NCBI RefSeq assembly: GCF_009604385.1
Contig: NZ_WEGJ01000039.1
Span: 1 to 62,814 of the forward strand
Direction of reading: 5' to 3'
DNA: 62,814 nt
From: Streptomyces smaragdinus
GTDB taxonomy: Bacteria > Actinomycetota > Actinomycetes > Streptomycetales > Streptomycetaceae
A program made the translations under genes and the position numbers. Below the pieces are notes generated by a model that was not told where the DNA came from, ran no database searches, and worked only from the letters and a program-made list of their open reading frames with translations. Shown here piece after piece: positions 32,361 through 39,759 of the stretch (positions within the stretch are counted from its first letter, which is position 1; each line of letters opens with the position of its first letter).

Positions 32361-32564
32361 TCAGAGTTCGCCGGTCTTGATGGCATCGACAAAGGTCGAC
32401 CAAGCAGCGGCAGAGAAAACGAAGGCGCCCTGGGAGCGGTTCTTGGAGTCTCCTACGGCGACCGTGTCTCTGTCCACTTGCTGAATCTCGACGCATTCGC
32501 CCCCGTTGTCAGGGCTGTACGAGGACTTGCGCCAGGCGTTCGCAGGGAGGTCGTACCTCTTCAT
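32361..32564 (-). CDS. DUF397 protein
   Basis: A 67-aa protein. It carries the family signature WRKSSYSPDNGGECVEIQ and SKNRSQGAFVFSAAAWSTFV. DUF397 proteins are small partners of Scr1/WhiJ-type XRE-DUF5753 regulators in streptomycetes and often form a toxin-antitoxin-like or developmental pair. It lies 17 nt after that regulator on the same strand. The ATG at 32564 has AGAGG upstream. Confidence 0.9.
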   Translation of the reverse strand: MKRYDLPANAWRKSSYSPDNGGECVEIQQVDRDTVAVGDSKNRSQGAFVFSAAAWSTFVDAIKTGEL

Positions 32565-32581
32565 CAGGGATGCCTCTTGGG

Positions 32582-33442
32582 TTAGTCGATATCTCGCACC
32601 GCCTGCGAGATGAGGTGCATCGACTGCTTCGACGCGAGTGCAGAAGTCCTCAGCTGTTCGAAGGCCCGCCGAAACTTGTCGACGGCGGCATCATCCTCCA
32701 CGTACAGGTTGCCGTCCAGGTAGTCGATGCCGACGACGTCGAGGTCGAGCGGATCGGGGTACGTGTAGACGCTGAACGGGCCGTCGAGGCCGGCGTGCCA
32801 GCCTTGGCTGAACGGGACCACCTGTACGGACAACTCCGGTGGGTTGTTGATCTCCAGCAGCTTCTCCAGCTGTGGCTTCATCACCTCAGGTCCGCCGACG
32901 GCCCGACGCAGTACTGCCTCGTCGATGATGCAGAGGTACTGAGGGGCGGCTTCGCGCGTGAAGATCTCCTGGCGTGCCATGCGGAGCGATACGTACGTCT
33001 CCATCCGGTCTTCGGGAACTGCGTGGCCGGACTGGTGGATCAGTTCCCGGGCGTAGCTCTCGGTCTGAAGTAGGCCGGGCACAAGCAGGGGTTGGTAGGC
33101 CGCGATGCGTGCGGCGTCGGACTCGATGGAGAGCTGTTCCTGGAGTCGCGGGCTCAGCGAGCTGCTGTGCTGGTGCCACCAGCCTTTCCGCCTCCCCTCG
33201 CGGGCCAGCGACAGCAGGGCCGTCTGGGTCTGCTGGTCCTCCACGCCGTACAGCTGCAGCATCGCCTCGAGTTCCAGGCGGCGGACTCCTTGGCGGCCGT
33301 TCTCCATGCGCGAGACCTTGCTGCGGTCCGCGTCGATGCGTTCTGCCGCTGCTTCCATCGTGACGGAGGCGAGTTCGCGGAGGCGGCGGAGTTCGGCTCC
33401 GAGGCGGCGGCGGCGGACTGTTGGGCGTGGTTGCGATGGCAC
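32582..33442 (-). CDS. XRE-family regulator with DUF5753 (Scr1/WhiJ type)
   Basis: A 286-aa protein starting at a GTG (33442) preceded by GGGAGGGG. The HTH is at residues about 15-70 (LRRLRELASVTMEAAAERID, then RSKVSRMENGRQGVRR). DUF5753 follows (about 100-275), with YQPLLVPGLLQTESYARELI and a C-terminal VEDDAAVDKFRRAFEQLRTSAL. Regulators of this type are paired with DUF397 proteins and an RsbW-like ATPase, as in whiJ-like loci affecting development and antibiotic onset. All three members are present here. It is divergent from the ATPase across 200 nt with two perfect palindromes. Confidence 0.93.
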   Translation of the reverse strand: MPSQPRPTVRRRRLGAELRRLRELASVTMEAAAERIDADRSKVSRMENGRQGVRRLELEAMLQLYGVEDQQTQTALLSLAREGRRKGWWHQHSSSLSPRLQEQLSIESDAARIAAYQPLLVPGLLQTESYARELIHQSGHAVPEDRMETYVSLRMARQEIFTREAAPQYLCIIDEAVLRRAVGGPEVMKPQLEKLLEINNPPELSVQVVPFSQGWHAGLDGPFSVYTYPDPLDLDVVGIDYLDGNLYVEDDAAVDKFRRAFEQLRTSALASKQSMHLISQAVRDID

Positions 33443-33542
33443 TGGTGGCCCCTCCCTTGTGCAGGCTTGCGGCTGACAGCTTGCCTAGCGGGTGGGGGCA
33501 ATCGGGGTGTAGTGCCTGTTCTTCACTCGGAAGAGGTAAAAC

Positions 33543-33602
33543 TGCACATGTGCAAGGTAATTGAGTGCGGGAACGGCCACATTGCTCGTTAGCTCACGTG
33601 AG
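33543..33602. promoter_or_regulatory. Two perfect palindromes in the XRE/ATPase divergent region
   Basis: TGCACATGTGCA (33543-33554) and CTCACGTGAG (33593-33602) are exact inverted repeats about 50 nt apart in the otherwise AT-richer promoter zone. They are candidate operators for the adjacent XRE regulator. Binding is inferred. Confidence 0.4.
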
Positions 33603-33642
33603 TTGAGGTCTACGAGTGGGGCGTTCCCCGCGGGAGGTACCT

Positions 33643-34059
33643 GTGACGACGTTGATGGAGGCCGGGGGCGAGTACCGGCTCAGGTTCATCGTGGAGCCGA
33701 GTGAGTTGGCGGGGCTCAGGCGGCGGGTGGCTCAGCAGGTGCGGTTGTGGGGGATAGACGCGGTGGTTGACGCGACCTTGCTGTGTATGACGGAGCTCGT
33801 CACCAATGTGCATCGGCATGCCGATGGGCGGTGTGCGCTGCGGCTCACCACCGTGCGGGACGGGCTGGTTCTCGTCGTGAGCGATCTGTCCAGGGCCGTG
33901 CCTGTGCTGAAGGAGCCCGATTGGGAGTCCGGGAGCGGGCGGGGGATCTTTCTGGTCGAGCACCATGCCAAGGCGTGGAGCGTGGTTCGTACCGCTACTG
34001 GCAAAGACGTGTGGTGCTTGATCCCCGGTCCGGGGGACGGGCGGGCGGCGGGGTGCTGA
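33643..34059 (+). CDS. RsbW-like ATP-binding (HATPase) regulatory protein
   Basis: A 138-aa protein. The GTG at 33643 lies 5 nt after GGGAGG; an upstream GTG at 33616 has no ribosome binding site. It has the anti-sigma-type HATPase fold: TLLCMTELVTNVHRHADG (N-box Glu/Asn), LVLVVSDLSRAVP (D-box) and SGSGRGIFLVEHHAKAW (G-box). Such small Streptomyces ATPases are usually serine kinase or anti-sigma switch proteins and accompany the XRE-DUF5753/DUF397 pair. A soluble cytoplasmic regulator. Confidence 0.88.
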   Translation: MTTLMEAGGEYRLRFIVEPSELAGLRRRVAQQVRLWGIDAVVDATLLCMTELVTNVHRHADGRCALRLTTVRDGLVLVVSDLSRAVPVLKEPDWESGSGRGIFLVEHHAKAWSVVRTATGKDVWCLIPGPGDGRAAGC

Positions 34060-34125
34060 AGCCGCCGGCGGCGGGCGGCTGGGCTCCCCCGGGGGTGTCG
34101 GACCTGGGGGCTAGCCTGCCTCGGC

Positions 34126-34443
34126 ATGGGCTACATCGTGCACATCACGCGGCGTGCGAACTGGTGGGACGAGCATGGGCCGGACATCAGTACGCGGGAG
34201 TGGGAGGACGTCGTCGACGTCGATCCCGACCTTGTGATGATCCCGATGCCCGAGGGCGGCTGGACCGACGGGCCGCCGCGGTGGATCGCCGTGCTCGGTG
34301 GGGGCGCGGAGGCGATGGCGTGGCAGAGCGGGAGCGTGATGGCGCGGTATCCCAGTGACGTGATGATCGCGAAGATGGTGGTCGTGGCCCGGGCGTTGGG
34401 GGCCCGGGTGCAGGGGGACGACGGGGAGTTCTACACGGGGTGA
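34126..34443 (+). CDS. Small hypothetical protein
   Basis: A 105-aa protein beginning MGYIVHITRRANWWDEHGPD. It is acidic overall, with several Trp (DGPPRWIAVLGGG, MAWQSGSVMARYP). It resembles single-domain Streptomyces hypotheticals of unknown function. No signal or membrane segment. The start lacks an obvious ribosome binding site and may be leaderless. Its stop overlaps the convergent methyltransferase by 13 nt. Confidence 0.7.
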   Translation: MGYIVHITRRANWWDEHGPDISTREWEDVVDVDPDLVMIPMPEGGWTDGPPRWIAVLGGGAEAMAWQSGSVMARYPSDVMIAKMVVVARALGARVQGDDGEFYTG

Positions 34444-35186
34444 AGGGGGCGGTGGAACAGGGCCGTCCACAGGAATGGTTCGCCGAAGTACGGGGAAGCC
34501 GGCGGTTCGTCGTTCATCCGGCGGAGCTCCACTTCCGTCAGGTCCGCGAAGATGCCCCGTAGGGCCTCCGCCGTGTAGCCCAGGCCGCCGTGCAGCGACG
34601 CGTCGCGGTAGAACGCCTCGTCCGGGAGCGATGAGCCGCCGCCGTTCTCGTCGGGGGCGAAGCACGTCAGGGCGAAGTGGCCGCCCGGGGCCAGGGCGCG
34701 GTCCAGGAGGGCGAGGTAGCTGATCCGGCGGTGCGGGGGCAGGTGGTGGAAGCAGCCCGAGTCGACGATCAGGTCGTACGGGGTGGTGGGGGCCGGGAGC
34801 GTGAAGATGTCCGCGCGGTGGAAGTGGACGCGGGCGCGGATGTCGGGGGCGGCGGCCTCGGCGCGTTCGGTGGCCCAGGTGATCGCCGTGGGGGAGAGGT
34901 CTACGGCCTCCACGGCGTAGCCGTGCGCCGCGAGGTGGAGGGCGTTGCGGCCGGGGCCGCAGCCCAGTTCCAGGGCGCGGCCGGGGGGCTTCAGGAGGTC
35001 GCGGGTGAGGTACGAGGCCAGGTTCTCGTCCGGTTTGGCGACGAAGAACGGGATGCCCCTGGCGCGGTCGGCGTAGAAGGCGTCCCACCAGTCGGCGCTG
35101 TCCTCGGTCCAGCGGTCCGCCGCCGGGGTGAAGAGGGTGTCGAGGAGGTTCAGGACGTCCTCGGTCGTACGGATGGTGCGGTCCAC
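34431..35186 (-). CDS. Class I SAM-dependent methyltransferase
   Basis: A 251-aa protein. The GTG at 35186, with GGAG 6 nt upstream, is preferred over a TTG at 35198. Motif I is ALELGCGPGRNALHLAAHG, then VEAVDLSPTAI (motif post-I acidic residue), then DLIVDSGCFHHLPPH (motif II). The fold is of the Methyltransf_25/11 type. The DSGCFHHL segment is seen in thiopurine/tellurite-resistance-like and small-molecule methyltransferases, so the substrate is likely a small molecule. It lies 16 nt after the SRPBCC gene and is probably co-transcribed with it. Confidence 0.87.
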   Translation of the reverse strand: MDRTIRTTEDVLNLLDTLFTPAADRWTEDSADWWDAFYADRARGIPFFVAKPDENLASYLTRDLLKPPGRALELGCGPGRNALHLAAHGYAVEAVDLSPTAITWATERAEAAAPDIRARVHFHRADIFTLPAPTTPYDLIVDSGCFHHLPPHRRISYLALLDRALAPGGHFALTCFAPDENGGGSSLPDEAFYRDASLHGGLGYTAEALRGIFADLTEVELRRMNDEPPASPYFGEPFLWTALFHRPLHPV

Positions 35187-35202
35187 CGGGGGCTCCAAGG
35201 GG

Positions 35203-35664
35203 TCAGCCCTCCGCCGTCTGCTTGAGGTGTTCGAGGGTGCGGTGCATTCCCGCCTCCAGTTCGTCCGCGTGGGAGGCGATGCCGCCGAGGAAGAGGGCCG
35301 CGTAGGCCTTGCTGACCGGGGTGAGGGTCTTCGGGACCGGGCGGCGGTGGGTGACCAGGGTGCCTTCCGGGTGCGGGGTCAGTTCGTAGATCCAGCGGGC
35401 GCCGCTTGTGCGGGTGTCCCAGATCAGGCGGTCGTGCGGGGTGGCTTCCGTGACTACGTTGCGTGTGGGCCAGATCGCCAGTTTGCGGCGGTTCCAGCCG
35501 ATGTACGTCTGGCCGGTGCGGAAGCCGCCTCGTTTCAGGGGGGTCATCGCGAGGAGTTCGGGGCTCGCGGCGGCCAGGGCGCGGGTGTCGGTCAGGAGGG
35601 CCCAGATCGTTTCCGGCGGTGCCTCGATCAGTATCTCGGCGTGCAGCTCGCGGTCGGCGGTCAT
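35203..35664 (-). CDS. SRPBCC (START-like) family protein
   Basis: A 153-aa protein. The N-terminus HAEILIEAPPETIWALLTDT is the classic first strand-helix of SRPBCC/polyketide-cyclase-like domains. RTSGARWIYELTPHPEGTLV and the C-terminal amphipathic helix (LEAGMHRTLEHLKQTAEG) complete the fold. It binds hydrophobic small molecules in a central pocket; the ligand is unknown. It is first in a two-gene unit with the methyltransferase, so the two may act on the same metabolite. Confidence 0.88.
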   Translation of the reverse strand: MTADRELHAEILIEAPPETIWALLTDTRALAAASPELLAMTPLKRGGFRTGQTYIGWNRRKLAIWPTRNVVTEATPHDRLIWDTRTSGARWIYELTPHPEGTLVTHRRPVPKTLTPVSKAYAALFLGGIASHADELEAGMHRTLEHLKQTAEG

Positions 35665-35742
35665 CGCCCGTCCCCCTTCGGTCCGGCCCGGCTTTCGGGT
35701 CAGCGTACGGAGGACGGGCGGTGGTGGCGAGAGCCGTGGGCG

Positions 35743-36312
35743 TCAGCCGCAGGTGCGGCTGGTGTACGAGGCCCACTTGTACGCGCCGCTGTCGGTGCTC
35801 GAGCCCTCCCAGAAGAAGTAGCGGCCGTTCGCTGCCCGGACCAGGTAGAAATAGTTCTCGGCGCCCGTGTACGTCAGGATGAGGCCGCCGCCGTATTCGG
35901 TGGCGTAGTCGTAAAAGCTCAGCCTGCCGCCGGCGTAGCCCCAGGTCGCGTTGCCGACGATGCCGTCGACGGACTTGAGGGGCCAGCGGTCCTGGAGGTT
36001 CATCGTCGCGCGGTAGGTGTTCGGGCCGAAGACGCCGTCGATGTCCGCCTTGTCGAACTTGCTGCCGTCCTGCTCCACAGCTCCCTCGGCCCACAGGATC
36101 TGCTGCCACAGGCAGGTGGCGTTCGACGAGGCGTGGCTGGACTGGGAGATGTTGCCCTCGTCGCCCCAGTCGTCGGTGTAGGTGTCGGCTCCCGAGATGT
36201 AGCCGCTGGAGGTGCTTGCCGACGCCGGTGAGGCGCTGATCGCCAGCGCGCCGGCCACCGCGGCCGTCAGGACGGCGGTGGTGAGGCGGGATCGGGCCGG
36301 GCGGTAGGTCAT
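35743..36312 (-). CDS. Secreted peptidoglycan-binding-like protein
   Basis: A 189-aa protein. The ATG at 36312 follows AAGGGGGA. The signal peptide ends ASPASA near residue 32. A PG_binding_1-like repeat spans about 65-115: LWQQILWAEGAVE, then DIDGVFGPNTYRATMNLQD. It then reads VDGIVGNATWGY. The C-terminal 70 residues (GLILTYTGAENYFYLVRAAN and a terminal RTCG) are unassigned. It may attach to the cell wall. It is divergent from the first FG-GAP protein gene. Confidence 0.8.
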   Translation of the reverse strand: MTYRPARSRLTTAVLTAAVAGALAISASPASASTSSGYISGADTYTDDWGDEGNISQSSHASSNATCLWQQILWAEGAVEQDGSKFDKADIDGVFGPNTYRATMNLQDRWPLKSVDGIVGNATWGYAGGRLSFYDYATEYGGGLILTYTGAENYFYLVRAANGRYFFWEGSSTDSGAYKWASYTSRTCG

Positions 36313-36563
36313 GGGTCCCCCTTGGGTGAAGCGGTCCGTGCCGGTACGGCAAGGCTGGCCCAGGGGGTGCGGGGGCGTCGATGCTCTTGCGGTGGGGTGC
36401 AAAGGTGCTGGTGGGGCGGATTCATTCAGCGTTCGAATTATCTTGTCGGTCGATCTTCCCGCGGGATACCCTCAGGCGCCCGTTCTGGACCGGGCCGAGG
36501 GCCCCTCACCTCGTTCGACGTGCCGCGAGTGCGCTTCGCGCCGCGGGTTGTCCCTGGAGGAAC

Positions 36564-39500
36564 ATGAATCCCCGACGTGCCGCCGGGCGGCGGACGTTCG
36601 TTTTGGGTGCCCTGAGTGCCGCTGTCGTCGGCGCGTTGCTGGGGCCTCTGCCGCAGGCGGCTGCCGAGGATGCGGCGGAGGTGGTGATTCCGGCGAAGCC
36701 GTCGCAGATTGCGCACGGTGCCTTGCTGCTTCACACCGACCCCGCCTACGGTCCGACTGGAGCAGGACTGACCGGCGCCCTTCATTACGAGGAAGCCGCC
36801 GACCGCCTGAACCAGGACTTCCTGTGGACCCGGTACTCCGACGGCCGGAGCTTCGAGGTGCCCGACGCGCGGACCTTCAATGGCGGCTCGAACGGGGAGG
36901 ACGCCCAGGTCTGGCTCCAGGACGGCACGGTCCATATCCGCGACGCCGCCACGGGCACCCAGCAGACCGTGGCGATCCCACCCGACGCGGTGTACAACGC
37001 GACCTACGGCACCACGGTCGTCGCCTATGCGACGGCGCCCAACGCGGAGGGCCAGGAACGTATCGTCCGGACCGACTACCTGCGTCCCGACGGTGACAAC
37101 GTGTCGCTTCCCCTCGCCGCGCCCGATGGTTCGAAGCAGGGGCTGCCGGTCGCGGCGGACGCCAGGCACTTCGCCACCCGGATCACCCACCAGGACGGCA
37201 CCGCGCGCTGGCGGCTGCTGGACCGCGAGACCCTGGAGCCGGCCGGTGAGACCGCTCCGGTGCCCTCCGACTACTCCAGGGTAGCGATGGGCTCCTCGTA
37301 CATCGCCTTCTTCAAGAAGGAGCGGAGCCGCACGGTTCTCGTCGTCCCGAGGAACGACATCGGCGCCCAGCCGGTCGAGGTGACGCTCGAGACGGGCCTC
37401 GACACGTACATGCCCCAGGGGCTGTCGGTCGTCGGCGACTGGCTCGTCTACGTGACTGTCTACAACGTGGTCATGGCCGCCCCGATCAACGGGGGTGAGC
37501 CTGTCCAGCTGCTGTTCGACAGCATGGACGACCTCTCCCGCACGTCCGACGGCGCGGCCGTGGTCACCGGCGGCAGGAGGCCCGGGGACTGGGCGATCCG
37601 GCGGATCACCGGCGGTACGGACGGTCCGCCCACGGTCTCTGTCGTCAAGCAGCTGCCGGTGTGGCCCGTCCGTGTGAACGGGCTCTCGCTGGCGCACGGC
37701 CGGCTCCACTACGCGGAGGGAACCCCCGCGTATACGAGAACCGAGTGGACCCGCACGCTCAGCGTCGGCCCGGGCACACCGACGTACTCGGACGCTTCCA
37801 AAGTGACCCGGTACCTGGGTCTCGGCCCATGTCCGGCCGCGGACACTGCCTGCGCGCAGCTGCATCTCACCGGTGACGGCCGGAGTGTGGCGGTGTCGCC
37901 CCCGAGCACCATGGAGATCGCCGACCGGAGCTCGAACTACGAGCGGGTCACGGTCCCGGCCGGCGCGCAGATCACCGACGCTCTCGGAAACTACGTCCTC
38001 TACACCGACCCCGCCACCAACCGCCAGACCGTCCACCAGATCGGCAAGGGCAAGCTCTTCGACCGCGCCGCCACCGCCGCCGCCCTCTGGGACCACGACG
38101 TTTGGGTCCCCGGCTCCCAGCCCGGCACCGTCGCCCAGCTGCGCGCGACCGACGGCACCAAGCGTACGGAAACCGCGATCGGCGCCCCCTGCGTCCCCGC
38201 CGAACTGCAGGTCAACGCCCACTGGATCTACTACGCCTGCCCCGACGCCGGACCCGCCGGCGTGTACGACCGCACGACGAAGGCCACCGTCTCCGTCCCG
38301 TCCGGCGACGCGCTGCTCGGCGACGGCTACCTCGTCACCCACGACAAGGCCGCCGGCCACCTGCGGCTGAGGAACCTTACGGACGGCACCACCCGCACCA
38401 TCGGCGACCTGCCGGACACCGGCCGGACGCAGCGCCACATCCGCTGGACCGTCGACCGCTTCGGCGGGAGTGTGGCGTACGTCGACGAGGCCGAGCGCAT
38501 CCATGTCGTCCCGACCGGGGTGACCGCCTCGCCGGTGGCCGCGGTCCAGGTGACCGGCAGCGAGGACCTCGTCCTCGGGAAGGACATGGCGACGCTTCCC
38601 GGCCACTTCAACGCCATTCTGACCAAGCCCGTCTCCTCCTGGACCTTCAGCGTCGTCCGCGGCGGAGAAGACACCGCCGTGTACACGCGCACCGGCGGCG
38701 AGGCCCGGGGCCGGCTGCGGGTCGACTGGAACGGCAAGGACAGCGGCGGCAAGTACATGCGCGACGGCGTCTACATCTGGACCCTGACCGCCACCCCGGC
38801 GGACGGCCGGGGCGCACCGCTGACGGACGACGGCGGGATCATCCTCAAGGGCAACTCCCACCGCCGCGAGCACATCTGGCCCGCGGGCACCACCCGGACC
38901 AACGCCCCCGACATGCTCACCCTCAACACCCGGGGCGAGTTCACCTTCCACCGCGGCACCGGCACCGGCGGCTACGCCACGACCGGCAAGGTCTCCGGCG
39001 GCGGCTGGCCCCAGACCGCGAAGGCCGTCCCGTTCGGGGATCTGAACGGTGACACCTGCAACGACGTCCTCGTACAGATCGGCGACGAGCTGCGCGCGTA
39101 CCGTCCGGCGTGCGGCGGGGCGCTGGCGTCGACCACCCCGTACACCAAGCTGAGCACCGGCTGGTCGAAGTACAACCTGCTGACCTCCCCCGGCGACATG
39201 ACCAACGACGGCCGCCCCGACCTCCTGGCCCGGGAGTCCGCGACCGGTGACATCTATCTGTTCGCCGGTGCCGACGGCGGGAAGCTGGCGGCGCGGACGA
39301 AGATCCGTACCGGATGGGCGGCGTACAACCTGATCTCCGGGGCCGGGGACCTGAACGGGGACGGGTTCGGCGATCTGCTGACGCGGCACACCGACGGGAC
39401 CCTGTACTGGTACGCGGGGCTCGGGACCGGGCAGTTCAAGGAGCGGGTGAAGATCTTCTCCGGGTGGGGCGGGTCGTACACCTCGCTCGTCGGCGCCGGG

Positions 39501-39641
39501 GACATCACCGGGGACGGCAAGGCCGACATGGTCGTACGGGACAAGAACGGCGTCCTCTACCGCAACAACGGTGACGGCAAGGGCGGCTTCTCGTCCAAGA
39601 CCCAGCTCGCCACCGGGTGGACGTACGTCGGGCTCTTCTGA
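36564..39641 (+). CDS. Secreted FG-GAP/VCBS propeller protein 1
   Basis: A 1025-aa protein. The ATG at 36564 follows GGAGG. It has a Tat/Sec-like signal (RRAAGRRTFVLGALSAAVVG to QAAA). Residues about 50-650 form a large propeller-like region. Then comes a FlgD-type Ig-like domain (about 690-765, VDWNGKDSGGKYMRDGVYIW). The C-terminal 243 residues are FG-GAP repeats with Ca-binding-type loops: DLNGDTCND, DMTNDGRPD, DLNGDGFGD and DITGDGKAD. The architecture equals that of the protein encoded at 45251. It is probably an extracellular or surface adhesion or binding protein. A terminator hairpin follows. Confidence 0.88.
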   Translation: MNPRRAAGRRTFVLGALSAAVVGALLGPLPQAAAEDAAEVVIPAKPSQIAHGALLLHTDPAYGPTGAGLTGALHYEEAADRLNQDFLWTRYSDGRSFEVPDARTFNGGSNGEDAQVWLQDGTVHIRDAATGTQQTVAIPPDAVYNATYGTTVVAYATAPNAEGQERIVRTDYLRPDGDNVSLPLAAPDGSKQGLPVAADARHFATRITHQDGTARWRLLDRETLEPAGETAPVPSDYSRVAMGSSYIAFFKKERSRTVLVVPRNDIGAQPVEVTLETGLDTYMPQGLSVVGDWLVYVTVYNVVMAAPINGGEPVQLLFDSMDDLSRTSDGAAVVTGGRRPGDWAIRRITGGTDGPPTVSVVKQLPVWPVRVNGLSLAHGRLHYAEGTPAYTRTEWTRTLSVGPGTPTYSDASKVTRYLGLGPCPAADTACAQLHLTGDGRSVAVSPPSTMEIADRSSNYERVTVPAGAQITDALGNYVLYTDPATNRQTVHQIGKGKLFDRAATAAALWDHDVWVPGSQPGTVAQLRATDGTKRTETAIGAPCVPAELQVNAHWIYYACPDAGPAGVYDRTTKATVSVPSGDALLGDGYLVTHDKAAGHLRLRNLTDGTTRTIGDLPDTGRTQRHIRWTVDRFGGSVAYVDEAERIHVVPTGVTASPVAAVQVTGSEDLVLGKDMATLPGHFNAILTKPVSSWTFSVVRGGEDTAVYTRTGGEARGRLRVDWNGKDSGGKYMRDGVYIWTLTATPADGRGAPLTDDGGIILKGNSHRREHIWPAGTTRTNAPDMLTLNTRGEFTFHRGTGTGGYATTGKVSGGGWPQTAKAVPFGDLNGDTCNDVLVQIGDELRAYRPACGGALASTTPYTKLSTGWSKYNLLTSPGDMTNDGRPDLLARESATGDIYLFAGADGGKLAARTKIRTGWAAYNLISGAGDLNGDGFGDLLTRHTDGTLYWYAGLGTGQFKERVKIFSGWGGSYTSLVGAGDITGDGKADMVVRDKNGVLYRNNGDGKGGFSSKTQLATGWTYVGLF
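38910..39641 (+). repeat. 732-nt propeller-module repeat, copy A
   Basis: The 3' end of the gene, from the GAC of an xDMLTLNTxGE segment to the stop. It is the same length as copies at 42646-43377 and 47543-48274, with no net indels and long stretches of near-identical DNA, for example around GATCTTCTCCGGGTGGGGCG. Confidence 0.85.
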
Positions 39642-39647
39642 GCGATC

Positions 39648-39680
39648 CCCGGGGCGGGTGGCCTCCCTGCCCGCCCCGGG
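39648..39680. terminator. Terminator hairpin after propeller gene 1
   Basis: A perfect 11-bp stem CCCGGGGCGGG / CCCGCCCCGGG with an 11-nt loop begins 6 nt after the stop codon. Confidence 0.75.
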
Positions 39681-39700
39681 ATTGCCGGCGGTCTCGTACA

Positions 39701-39716
39701 ACCTCTGGCCAGAGGT
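39701..39716. promoter_or_regulatory. Perfect 16-bp palindrome upstream of propeller gene 2
   Basis: ACCTCTGGCCAGAGGT is an exact inverted repeat 43 nt before the start codon. It is embedded in CGTACAACC..GTGTCT, which could be an ECF-type -35 (AAC) and -10 (GTCT) pair. It may be an operator or a sigma-factor-specific promoter. Function is inferred. Confidence 0.4.
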
Positions 39717-39759
39717 ATGTGTCTTGACCGTGTACGGCAGATTGCTATTGGGGAGGGTC

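Noticed and set aside
12229..32600. Integrase, transposase, tRNA attachment site or direct repeats bounding the island
   Set aside because: Both edges were read and no integrase motif, tRNA-like sequence or obvious repeat was found. Mobility rests only on composition and gene content.
34431..35664. Part of a biosynthetic gene cluster (methyltransferase plus SRPBCC/cyclase-like protein)
   Set aside because: No polyketide, peptide or terpene synthase is near; two small enzymes alone do not support a cluster.
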